Shown here: positions 18,485-26,216 of the stretch, piece by piece
Layout of the letters: every line of letters starts with the position of its first letter
How positions within the stretch are numbered: position 1 is the stretch's first letter
NCBI GenBank assembly: GCA_937877605.1
Contig: CALFJA010000055.1
Coordinates: forward strand, 1 to 64,000
DNA from: an uncultured Prevotellaceae bacterium
GTDB taxonomy: Bacteria > Bacteroidota > Bacteroidia > Bacteroidales > Bacteroidaceae
Reading direction: 5' to 3'
Length of the DNA: 64,000 bases
Position numbers and translations under genes: made by a program
Notes under the pieces: model-generated
Database searches by the model: none
The model's input: the letters and a program-made list of their open reading frames with translations, nothing else
What the model was told of the DNA's origin: nothing

Positions 18485-21400
18485 ATCAATCGTTTTAATT
18501 CTCCGAGGTCGTTGATTTCAAAATCCACTCCTTCTACCAATGCATGGAATTGAGTATGTAACATTGTCATTTTTGCCCTGAACTCATCCGTTTCTTTAAA
18601 TACTCCATTAGTTGATTTTATGTCTTTACTCATCCGAGCATCTTGATGATGAAGCAATTCGAGCGTTCCGTATTCATATTTTTTCTGTAATATCATTGAC
18701 GACAACCCTGTTATCTTATACAATCGTTTTTGCAGATTTTCAGGACTTAAGTCCCATACCTCTTCCGGGGAATTCTCATAAACCAGCACCATTGTTCCTA
18801 CCTTTAGGAGATACTGGAGAGGCAATCCATCTTTCTCGTTTGGTACTAATTGGTTCCCAACGCCGATACGGTCGTTACTCTTCCGATAGAATTCGGCTGC
18901 CGCAAGAGCATTTACCAGTTCAAAGGAAGATTTCTCCTTGCCTTTTGCATCCTTGCCACGATAGATGGCCATCAGATAGTTACGGTCGTTGTTTACATAA
19001 TAATTCCGCTTGTATTCATGCACAGATTTGTCGCGAGGTTTCTTCTTGTCGAAGGATAACGGACGGGTCAATCGGGTGTAAATGCGAACTTTCCTGATGG
19101 GAATCCGCTTCTCCTCATTCATCCAAATGCCTGCTTCCACTGCCTTTGCCAGGCTCCCATGGTTCAAGATGGCATCCTTGACAATGCGTTTCACTTCATC
19201 ATCGACAATGTTCTCGCACTGTTTCTCTTCCAACGAATCCAAAGACTTACGGACAACATATCGTATTCCTCCCTCACGTTCGATTGCCCCATAATAGGTT
19301 TGCTCGTGCAGGGCTCCGCGTGCAGTGTCGCCGGTAAGATAGACAACACGGCCATTTTTGTCGCGAATCTTCTTTCTGGTTTGCTTCGGAAGTTTATCCT
19401 TGGTGTAATGGGCAATCAGAAGTTCATTTTGCAGATGCTTCATATCTTCAGTAAAGGTTGGCCAAGGCTTTGGTATGTCCTTTTGTATAGCCTTGAGCCA
19501 TACCCTGTCTGAATCGGTATGGCGCTGTTGTGCAAGTTTGTCGTATTCTGTCTTGCCGATACATGCAATGGTGATGGCATCGATGCAATGGTGAACATGA
19601 TTTATGCGCGACTTCTTTTCATATTCTTCCTGAATGCCCCACAGTTTACGGAAGTCGGAAGTGGCGATACCTTTTACAATATATACGCGTTTGAACAATG
19701 ACTTCAAATACATACGTGCATACCGTGCAATAACCGAATTGTCGTGTCCCTGCCGTCGTGCAAAGCCATCGGGAACCTCGGTCATGGTAAAACGCTCGTA
19801 TTTATGCTTCCAATAATCACGCTGGATCATCGCCAAATGCTTGCGCTGGATACGGCGGTCGCGGTCTTCTTTTGTAGCATCTGCTCCCCGGCGAAGTTTT
19901 CGGTATTGCTGGTCAAAGGCTAAATACTTTTCTTTCCATGACTCTATGCGCTGTAATATGCTCTCGTGATTGGGCAACTCTGACGGCAGTTTTGCCTTCT
20001 TGACATCTCGATTGTACACACTGTTGCAGAGAGTGAGGTTCTCCATCGTGGTATCACCACCACGACTGCGCGGAATGGTATGCTCTATGTCGTAAGTAGG
20101 ATTAGGACCAAGAAAATCTTCCAATCCTATTTTTTCTCCTTCACCATAAAGGTTGTTGTGGCCTTGTTCTTCCCACAACCGATATTTGAGGATATCGTCC
20201 TTCGAAACAGACTGACGCTCAACTCCATATTTATCCTTGTAGAACTCCTGTATCTTCTTTTCTGCGGCAGTATTTGCTTTCTCATTTTCCCTATTCCACG
20301 CTTGAATTGCCTTGCGGCGGTTTGCATCGTTAAGGTCGCGTGAGAATTCTATGTTCACAATAGTGTCTTCATCAATCTTCCCTTGCTGCAGCAAAAGGTT
20401 GACCACCTTTCGAATGCGGAAGAGGGAATGCATGGCCATGGGATTGCGCACACTGTCTGTGCGTGGTGAGCCCAACTGATTTTCCCCTGCTTTGGGATAA
20501 AGTTCCAAATCGGAATGATGCCACAACTTGCCTACAGTTTTCTCATCTAAGTGGTATCTACTCTGGAGATAATCTTTCAGGTAATCTTCTATTTTAGCAT
20601 TGCCCAGACCAGGGTTGAAATCTGCCAGATACTCAATGATGTTCTCAATGGCGGCCTCACGAGTTTCCTTGAGGTTCCAGTCCTGTTTTGGCAAGACCTC
20701 AGATAAGTTTGCTAACAGAACAGCATCGCTATAAATCACCCCATAGTTTTTTAGAAAATAAAGAATCTTCCTGATGGCTTTTAGGCTAAGGGCGGCATAG
20801 TCGGATTTCATGCGGATTTGACTGAACTTATCTGCGTTCTCCTCATCCAGTTGCAAGCGCTCACGGGCAAAATCCTTTAATTTCTCGTCGTCATCGAAAG
20901 AAAACAGCACATGCCAAATGTCGTTCATTACCTGACTGCGCGTTTTCTTTCCTGCCAAGGTGTAAACCTCACAAACTGCCGAGAGCCAATCCTGACCGAA
21001 GATTTCCGTCAGGGCATTGTTCACAGGACTTGCACTGAGGGTTGTGTCCATCTGAAAATTGAATTTATAGGGGTAGTCTACGCCATCCTTATAATAACCG
21101 AAAGAATTTTTCTTTCCCCCAGACAAGACCTTGGCAATGACTTTGAACTCGAAGTCAGACTTCCGCATGAAACAGGGAATGATTTGCGCACGCTCTTCTG
21201 CGGTCAAAGGACGGAGCATTTCATCGGCAGGAGTCTGTATCTTGATGTTGTTGATGAACTGATACATTCGGAAATCCTCGAACAACGGATGTGACACCGG
21301 ACAACGCGGTTTCCCCTTCTCAAATTTACATGAACCGACCAAATGCTTCTGGGATTTCAAGGGACGCTGGAAGAAAATGGCATGTTCAAGTTTTCTTCGC

Positions 21401-22098
21401 AAATCTTCGGATAAGCCCTGCTTGTCACAAATAGCATGAAACTCTTTCAGGTAATGTTCTTTCCGAGATGTATACTTGTTACGGATTTTCTCTCCACGCT
21501 CGTAGAGTTGGAAGAAATACTCACCAAGATAATCACATCCAGCCTCTTTCATCTTTACATCCAGGTCATGGATGCTCTCCATTACCTGTCCGTCAGACTC
21601 CTTGGTTGTTTCCTTACGATTACTCAAGAATCCACGGCGTTGATTCAGATGGTACAAAGCCCGTCCCAGGATATAACGCTGAGTCAAATCGGTTAAGTCT
21701 AACTTCTGCGTCAGGCAAATATGCCGGAAACGGTAAGGATTGATGTTCCGGTCATCGTCAGTCCTTTGCCAGTCTATAAAGTCTTTGCGCCCGGGATATT
21801 GATTTTCATTGCGCCATCTACGCAGTTCTTCCTTGCTGACAGGCGGGCATAAATGAACTTCAGCCAGAACGGTAAGCAATCGAATCTTCCTAACCTTTCT
21901 CCGCCAATAATGCCGCCGCTGGTGGCGATATTCTGTTCGCTCTGCTGCCCGGGAACTTTCATTCCCCTTCTCGATTTTAACACCTTCTTCAAAAATATTT
22001 GTACCGCGGTCAAGCAAACGACAGCCATTTTCACTTCGCTCTACTATTGCCCAACCCAAACTGTTCGTACCAGTGTCTATACCTAATACCTTTTCCAT
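18481..22098 (-). CDS. cas9: CRISPR-associated RNA-guided nuclease Cas9 (type II-C)
   Basis: The 1205-residue Cas9 cuts DNA matched by crRNA paired to tracrRNA. RuvC-I is at the N-terminus (VLGIDTGTNSLGWAIVE, D8). The arginine-rich bridge helix is about 50-75 (RTEYRHQRRHYWRRKVRKIR). RuvC-II is VNIEFSRDLN with E584. The HNH domain has DIEHTIPRSRGGD with H673 and N687. RuvC-III is HVHHCIDAITIACIG with D840. All catalytic positions are therefore intact. The roughly 360-residue C-terminal part should hold the PAM-interacting domain. Size is intermediate for II-C. It has a short leader behind a divergent promoter region shared with the tracrRNA. Confidence 0.97.
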   Translation of the reverse strand: MEKVLGIDTGTNSLGWAIVERSENGCRLLDRGTNIFEEGVKIEKGNESSRAAERTEYRHQRRHYWRRKVRKIRLLTVLAEVHLCPPVSKEELRRWRNENQYPGRKDFIDWQRTDDDRNINPYRFRHICLTQKLDLTDLTQRYILGRALYHLNQRRGFLSNRKETTKESDGQVMESIHDLDVKMKEAGCDYLGEYFFQLYERGEKIRNKYTSRKEHYLKEFHAICDKQGLSEDLRRKLEHAIFFQRPLKSQKHLVGSCKFEKGKPRCPVSHPLFEDFRMYQFINNIKIQTPADEMLRPLTAEERAQIIPCFMRKSDFEFKVIAKVLSGGKKNSFGYYKDGVDYPYKFNFQMDTTLSASPVNNALTEIFGQDWLSAVCEVYTLAGKKTRSQVMNDIWHVLFSFDDDEKLKDFARERLQLDEENADKFSQIRMKSDYAALSLKAIRKILYFLKNYGVIYSDAVLLANLSEVLPKQDWNLKETREAAIENIIEYLADFNPGLGNAKIEDYLKDYLQSRYHLDEKTVGKLWHHSDLELYPKAGENQLGSPRTDSVRNPMAMHSLFRIRKVVNLLLQQGKIDEDTIVNIEFSRDLNDANRRKAIQAWNRENEKANTAAEKKIQEFYKDKYGVERQSVSKDDILKYRLWEEQGHNNLYGEGEKIGLEDFLGPNPTYDIEHTIPRSRGGDTTMENLTLCNSVYNRDVKKAKLPSELPNHESILQRIESWKEKYLAFDQQYRKLRRGADATKEDRDRRIQRKHLAMIQRDYWKHKYERFTMTEVPDGFARRQGHDNSVIARYARMYLKSLFKRVYIVKGIATSDFRKLWGIQEEYEKKSRINHVHHCIDAITIACIGKTEYDKLAQQRHTDSDRVWLKAIQKDIPKPWPTFTEDMKHLQNELLIAHYTKDKLPKQTRKKIRDKNGRVVYLTGDTARGALHEQTYYGAIEREGGIRYVVRKSLDSLEEKQCENIVDDEVKRIVKDAILNHGSLAKAVEAGIWMNEEKRIPIRKVRIYTRLTRPLSFDKKKPRDKSVHEYKRNYYVNNDRNYLMAIYRGKDAKGKEKSSFELVNALAAAEFYRKSNDRIGVGNQLVPNEKDGLPLQYLLKVGTMVLVYENSPEEVWDLSPENLQKRLYKITGLSSMILQKKYEYGTLELLHHQDARMSKDIKSTNGVFKETDEFRAKMTMLHTQFHALVEGVDFEINDLGELKRLI

Positions 22099-22114
22099 AG
22101 TAGTAATTTTCTTT

Positions 22115-22142
22115 CAAAATTAGCAAAAATAATTTGTGCAAA
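22115..22142 (-). promoter_or_regulatory. Predicted cas9-cas1-cas2 operon promoter
   Basis: On the minus strand TAATTTTG (22122-22115) fits the -7 box and TTTG (22142-22139) lies 16 bases upstream, slightly short of the usual spacing. The start would leave a cas9 leader of only about 10 nt. It interleaves with the divergent tracrRNA promoter. Confidence 0.5.
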
Positions 22143-22163
22143 GAATAAAAACCATTAAATTTG
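22133..22163 (+). promoter_or_regulatory. tracrRNA promoter
   Basis: TTTG (22133-22136) and TAAATTTG (22156-22163) are separated by 19 bases, matching the Bacteroidetes -33/-7 consensus exactly. The predicted start is around 22170, just before the anti-repeat. Confidence 0.75.
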
Positions 22164-22168
22164 CAGCA

Positions 22169-22250
22169 TAAGATTTTCTACATCTTATCACAATAAGGCC
22201 GTAGTGGCCGAAGGGTAAAACCTATACCTCCGCCTCGGTGGAGGTTTTTT
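22169..22250 (+). ncRNA. tracrRNA of the type II-C system
   Basis: The anti-repeat TTTCTACATC (22175-22184) matches ten bases of the CRISPR repeat complement. A 4-base bulge (TTAT against AAAC) follows, then CACAA (22189-22193), with a further U-G pair possible. This is the bulged duplex normal for type II. Downstream, GGCC-GTAGT-GGCC (22197-22209) forms a nexus-like stem. CCTCCGC/GGTGGAGG with a CTCG-type loop (about 22227-22244) runs into TTTTTT as the terminator. The product is about 80 nt, encoded divergently from cas9. Confidence 0.88.
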
Positions 22251-22444
22251 ATTATACACAAATCCTTGGTATCTGTATCATCAAAAACTCTTCACTCTTT
22301 CATTCTGAAAAATTTACCGCTGCAAAATTGATTTTTTGCGAATGACAAAGTCGTGGAAAGAGATGAAGAGAAACCTCAACCAACTTACACAAGCCGCTGA
22401 TTATCAATCGTTAACACACATTCCGGCTTGCGCGGAGGAAAACC

Positions 22445-22545
22445 GTTTTCCATTTTGGCCCCAAACGGAGGGCGTTTGAGGCCAAAACGGCTTGCGTTTG
22501 GGCGGCAGTTGCAGTGCGTTTGGGGCTCAAATGGAAGATAGGATA
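22445..22545. repeat. Intergenic CAAACG/CGTTTG repeat cluster
   Basis: The stretch between the tracrRNA and the CCTAGG array carries several copies of GGCCCCAAACGG-like and GCGTTTGGGG-like words in both orientations, able to fold on each other. Similar clusters lie at about 40595, 48188, 53685 and 61970. The remaining bases from 22251 to 22444 show no supported gene. Confidence 0.55.
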
Positions 22546-22555
22546 TTCTAAGGAG

Positions 22556-22602
22556 CCTAGGCGGTCCTAGGTGCTCCTCGGTTTTTCCTAGGGGTACCTA
22601 GG
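22556..22602. repeat. CCTAGG array 1, 10-bp spacing
   Basis: CCTAGG begins at 22556, 22566, 22587 and 22597, with a CCTCGG variant at 22576. Boxes are self-complementary and one helical turn apart. The array lies directly upstream of the promoter of the four-helix-bundle gene. Confidence 0.85.
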
Positions 22603-22631
22603 ACTTTTTGAAGAAAAAAAACAATAATCTT

Positions 22632-22661
22632 TTTGTTTTTCCTTCTTTTCCGCTATTTTTG
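22632..22661 (+). promoter_or_regulatory. Promoter of the four-helix-bundle gene
   Basis: TTTG (22632-22635) is followed after 18 bases by TATTTTTG (22654-22661). The start would lie about 14 nt before the ATG at 22682, supporting that ATG over the TTG at 22673. Confidence 0.65.
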
Positions 22662-22681
22662 TTTTCTAAAGCTTGCATCCC

Positions 22682-23338
22682 ATGGAGAAGAAGAAAGCGC
22701 GTGTATTGAAGAAGGCTGTTGTGTGGAAAGACTTGTATTTCTACCGCAAGAGCGATGCCATCTACCAACTGACCGTGGCGTTCTGCCGGCGTTTCCTCCC
22801 TGCCCACGGCGACCGCACGGTGAACCAGATGATCCAGGCGGCACGCTCCGGCAAGCAGAACATTGTGGAAGGCAGCGAAGACGGACAGAGCAGTTCGGAA
22901 ATGGAAATCAAGCTGCTGAATGTTGCCCGTGGCAGCCTTCAGGAACTGCAAGCCGACTATTGCGACTACCTCAATACACATAGCCTTCCCATTTGGGACA
23001 ACGACAACGAACGCCTGCTACGCCTGCGCGACTTCTGTCACTCCCACAACGACTACTGCGACTATGCCGATTTGGCCGAAAAGATGAACGATGAGGAGTT
23101 TGCCAACCTGTTGCTCACGCTCTGTCACCAGACTGACAAGATGATGTGTGCCTACATAGAGAAACTGGAAGAGCGCTTTGTAAAGGAAGGTGGCATTAAA
23201 GAACGGATGTATGCCGCACGCACCGGCTACCGCAACGAGCAGGACAAACGCATTGAAGCGCTGGAAAAAGAGAACCAGCTGCTGAGAAAGCGCATCGAGG
23301 AGCTGGAGAACCAGCTGGAGAGCTATAGGAAGTCCTAG
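22682..23338 (+). CDS. Four-helix-bundle protein (23S intervening-sequence-protein-like) with C-terminal suffix
   Basis: The 218-residue protein begins with a helical domain of the S23/IVP type (LTVAFCRRFLPAHGDRT, QMIQAARSGKQNIVEGSED, EMEIKLLNVARGSLQELQAD). The same fold is used by Avd of diversity-generating retroelements, but no reverse transcriptase or variable repeat is near. A second part (about 110-165) is followed by a coiled coil of about 35 residues at the C-terminus (RIEALEKENQLLRKRIEELE). Function is unknown; a basic face suggests nucleic-acid binding. CCTAGG arrays lie on both sides, and the stop codon itself is inside a CCTAGG box, so the repeat encodes the last residues. Confidence 0.82.
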   Translation: MEKKKARVLKKAVVWKDLYFYRKSDAIYQLTVAFCRRFLPAHGDRTVNQMIQAARSGKQNIVEGSEDGQSSSEMEIKLLNVARGSLQELQADYCDYLNTHSLPIWDNDNERLLRLRDFCHSHNDYCDYADLAEKMNDEEFANLLLTLCHQTDKMMCAYIEKLEERFVKEGGIKERMYAARTGYRNEQDKRIEALEKENQLLRKRIEELENQLESYRKS

Positions 23339-23408
23339 GGAGCCTAGGAATGCATAGGAGACCCTAGGAATGCCTAGGAATGCCTTGGGAAGCCTAGGAT
23401 ATTCCAGG
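23324..23408. repeat. CCTAGG array 2, 10-bp spacing
   Basis: CCTAGG occurs at 23334, 23343, 23363, 23373 and 23393. One- or two-base variants fall at 23324 (TATAGG), 23353 (CATAGG), 23383 (CCTTGG) and 23403 (TCCAGG). The period is 10 bp with one 9-bp step. The array starts inside the end of the four-helix gene. Confidence 0.88.
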
Positions 23409-23435
23409 AAGTGCGTTCTTTTCAAAAATTTTTCT

Positions 23436-23512
23436 TACCTTTGCACCGATTTATTTGAAGCAGCCTGGTAGAGCTGTGGAGGACAAGCATCCTCAAAACT
23501 CCACTTGAACTT
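23436..23512 (+). promoter_or_regulatory. Promoter and folded leader of the MFS gene
   Basis: TACCTTTG (23436-23443) is a -7 box. The leader carries GTGGAG...CTCCAC enclosing GAGGA...TCCTC, preceded by TGGTAGAGC, a word typical of tRNA D-arms. No acceptor stem was found, so this is a structured leader or a decayed tRNA-like piece. Confidence 0.45.
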
Positions 23513-24694
23513 ATGACAAACAACACCGTTTCAAGAAGAGTGACAGCCACCATTCTCTCCATGTCGCTGCTCACCGTAATGGCCGGAGCCGCCATTGCAC
23601 CCGCACTGGGAATTATCAAGGCTCACTTTGCCAGTGCACCGGCACTGCTCGTGCAATTTATTGTAAGCCTGCCGGCACTGTTCATCATCGTTACCAACCT
23701 CTTTTTCCTTCCGCTCAGCCGACTGCTGCACATCCGTGCTATTGCCACCACCGGACTTGTGCTGTATGTGACGGCTGGAGCCGGATGCTTTTTTGCCGAC
23801 AACATTGTCCTGATGCTTCTGCTGCGGGCTGTGCTCGGCATCAGCGTAGGACTTATCATGCCGCTCTCTACAGGATTGCTGGCCTACTATTTCCCACCGG
23901 AGGAACAAGCCAGGCTGATGGGACTATCGGCTGCCATGAACCAGATGGGTGGCGTGGTGGCGACACTGCTGGCCGGACTGCTGGCCACCATTGCATGGAA
24001 CTATGCCTTTCTGGTGTATCTGCTTGGAATGATTGCACTGATCATGGTCTGGCGCTGGCTCCCCGACGAGCAGTTGGGGTCGGCCAACAAGCGTGGCGTA
24101 CCCTTCCAGCCACGGCAACTGCTGAAGTTCCACCCATCGGTGACGGGTATGCTCCTGCTGATGATGATATTCTTCATCTTCCCGACCAACTTCGCCATCA
24201 TTGCCGGTAAGCAGGCAGGACTTTCGACAGAGACCGTAACCATCGTCATGGTGGGGCTCGACATGGTGGCATTCTTTGCCGGACTGATGTTCGGGAAGAT
24301 TATGAACCACTACAGAAAAGCTGTGAAATATTTTGCCCCGTTGTTCTTCCTGGGAGGCTATGCTGCCTATCTGCAGCCGTCACTGCCAGCCATTGTACTG
24401 GGATCTGCCTTTATCGGTATTGCCACGGGTGTGGGAGTGCCCTATCTGAATACCATTGCCAGCATAAAAGGGGGTCGCAACTCGGCCACCACCGTCATGC
24501 CGCTGCTCTCGGCAGCACTCTATCTGGGGCAGTTCATCTCCCCACTGGCGGTAATGATGCTGTCCGGATGGCTTTTCGAGGCAACAGATGCGACGGCACC
24601 CTATAAGGTGGGTATACTGCTTTCGGGCGTGTATCTGCTGCAGACCTTCTGCACGCGGCACTTCCAGAGCCTTCCACCGGAAGGGAAGCAATAG
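23513..24694 (+). CDS. Major facilitator superfamily transporter
   Basis: The 393-residue inner-membrane protein has about twelve hydrophobic segments in two halves. Motifs of drug-efflux type MFS proteins are present: PLSRLLHIRAIATTG in the loop between segments 2 and 3, LLRAVLGISVGLIMPLSTGL, and AAMNQMGGVVATLLAGLLA. The substrate cannot be told. It stands between CCTAGG arrays 2 and 3 and has its own promoter, so its link with the four-helix gene is positional only. Confidence 0.85.
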   Translation: MTNNTVSRRVTATILSMSLLTVMAGAAIAPALGIIKAHFASAPALLVQFIVSLPALFIIVTNLFFLPLSRLLHIRAIATTGLVLYVTAGAGCFFADNIVLMLLLRAVLGISVGLIMPLSTGLLAYYFPPEEQARLMGLSAAMNQMGGVVATLLAGLLATIAWNYAFLVYLLGMIALIMVWRWLPDEQLGSANKRGVPFQPRQLLKFHPSVTGMLLLMMIFFIFPTNFAIIAGKQAGLSTETVTIVMVGLDMVAFFAGLMFGKIMNHYRKAVKYFAPLFFLGGYAAYLQPSLPAIVLGSAFIGIATGVGVPYLNTIASIKGGRNSATTVMPLLSAALYLGQFISPLAVMMLSGWLFEATDATAPYKVGILLSGVYLLQTFCTRHFQSLPPEGKQ

Positions 24695-24725
24695 GAAAAT
24701 CTAGGAGAGCCTAGGAGGGCCTAGG
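24690..24725. repeat. CCTAGG array 3, 10-bp spacing
   Basis: Boxes fall at 24690 (AATAGG, containing the MFS stop codon), 24700 (TCTAGG), 24710 and 24720 (both CCTAGG). Phase and flanking AGRG words match array 2. A terminator follows directly. Confidence 0.82.
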
Positions 24726-24734
24726 GTAAAATAA

Positions 24735-24768
24735 AAGAAAGGGAAGCTCGCTGGAACTTCCCTTTCTT
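24735..24768. terminator. Bidirectional terminator between MFS gene and nuoN
   Basis: AAGAAAGGGAAG (24735-24746) pairs perfectly with CTTCCCTTTCTT (24757-24768) between convergent genes. Confidence 0.9.
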
Positions 24769-24769
24769 C

Positions 24770-26200
24770 TTATATGCTTGCTGCGTTGAACAGCCACTGA
24801 TAGACGAACGAACAGACTCCGAAGAGGACGATGCCCACCGTGCAGAGGGCCAGTGCCAAGCGAGTGCTGCAGTCGCTGCGGAAAGCGGGAAGCGGGTTGT
24901 CCGACTTCTTGATGTACATGGCCTTAACAATGAGCAGGTAGTAGTAGAGCGACACCACAGTGTTCAACAGTGCGATGAAGACCACGGCGTAGGCCCATAC
25001 GCTGCCATGCTCGGCGGCTGCCATGAATACGAAGAACTTGGAGAACATGCCTGCAAACGGCGGGATGCCTGCCAAGGAGAAGAGTGCCAGCGTCATGAGG
25101 AACGACAGGCGCGGGTTGGTCTGGTAGAAGCCGTTGTAGTGGTCTATCTCTGTCTTGCCGCCGTTGTTCTGCTCCACTACGCTGATGACGGTAAAGACGG
25201 CCATGTTGGCCACTACATAGATGAGCGTGTAGTACATCAGCGAGGTGAGTCCTGCTGCCGATGCGCCCACCACGGCCAGCATGATGTAGCCTGCCTGCGA
25301 GATAGAACTGAACGCCATGAAGCGCTTCAGTTCGCTCTGGCGGATGGCAAAGAGGTTACCCACGGTGATGGAGAGTACGATGGCGATATAGAGCAGGGCC
25401 TCCCAATGGTGAATCATGCTTCCAAAAACATGGATAAAGATGGTACAGAGGGCAAAGGCTGCCGCACCCTTGGAAATGACCGACAGGTAGCCGGTGACGG
25501 GCGTGGGGGCTCCTTGATAGGTATCGGCTGTCCAGAAATGGAAGGGAACGAGCGAAAGCTTGAATCCAAGCCCTGCGAAGAAGAACACCAGACCGAGGAT
25601 GGTCATGGGCGACTTGACAAGCTGGGCGGCAACATCGCTGAAATACAAGGTGGTGGTAGAGCCGTAGATGAACGACAGGCCGTAGAGCATCACACCCGAA
25701 GAGAACACCGCCATAAGCACATATTTGGCCCCGGCCTCAGCCGAGATTTTCTTCCACTTGTTCATGGCAACCAGGCATGCCATTGGCACGCTGGCCATTT
25801 CAAGGCCGAGGAAGAAGAGGAGAAAGTGGCCGCTGGACACCATCATGTACATACCCAGCAGCGTCGAGACGATGAGCATGTTGTACTCACCCTCGTATTT
25901 GCGGACGCGCTCGTCGTTCAGCCATGCACGGGACATGATGAGTACGATGAGCGTACCGCCGGTGAGGATGACCTTCATCGCATTGGCAGCGACGGTAGAT
26001 ACATACATCTCGCCAAAGGCTGATGCCGGTTCTGCCAAGAGACATGGCAGCAACTGGAGCGCCATGAGCGTCACGGCCAGCGGATGGAACCAACGGCGTG
26101 CGGCTGTCTTCGAAGAACAGAAGTCGGCAACGAAAAGAATGAGCAGGACTGCTACGAGCGCTGCCTCGGGAATCATATTAAGAAATTGACTGTAATTCAT
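24770..26200 (-). CDS. nuoN: Complex I membrane subunit NuoN
   Basis: The 476-residue polytopic protein is an antiporter-like proton-pumping subunit of the complex I arm. Family features include LGLEMASVPMACLVAMNKWK and the discontinuous-helix region GLGFKLSLVPFHFWTADTYQGAPTPV with its conserved lysine, then FMAFSSISQAGYIMLAV. It is the last gene of the operon, 16 bp after nuoM. Confidence 0.96.
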   Translation of the reverse strand: MNYSQFLNMIPEAALVAVLLILFVADFCSSKTAARRWFHPLAVTLMALQLLPCLLAEPASAFGEMYVSTVAANAMKVILTGGTLIVLIMSRAWLNDERVRKYEGEYNMLIVSTLLGMYMMVSSGHFLLFFLGLEMASVPMACLVAMNKWKKISAEAGAKYVLMAVFSSGVMLYGLSFIYGSTTTLYFSDVAAQLVKSPMTILGLVFFFAGLGFKLSLVPFHFWTADTYQGAPTPVTGYLSVISKGAAAFALCTIFIHVFGSMIHHWEALLYIAIVLSITVGNLFAIRQSELKRFMAFSSISQAGYIMLAVVGASAAGLTSLMYYTLIYVVANMAVFTVISVVEQNNGGKTEIDHYNGFYQTNPRLSFLMTLALFSLAGIPPFAGMFSKFFVFMAAAEHGSVWAYAVVFIALLNTVVSLYYYLLIVKAMYIKKSDNPLPAFRSDCSTRLALALCTVGIVLFGVCSFVYQWLFNAASI

Positions 26201-26216
26201 GTTTCATTCTCCTATG

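Noticed and set aside
22342..22479. 45-codon ORF after the tracrRNA
   Set aside because: No promoter box close by, ends inside a dispersed repeat, no recognizable protein pattern.
22682..23338. Diversity-generating retroelement (Avd-like protein)
   Set aside because: No reverse transcriptase, template repeat or variable repeat was found nearby; only the fold is shared.
25007..26023. Long frames antisense to the nuo genes
   Set aside because: They oppose well-identified membrane subunits and read as His/Glu-rich shadows.
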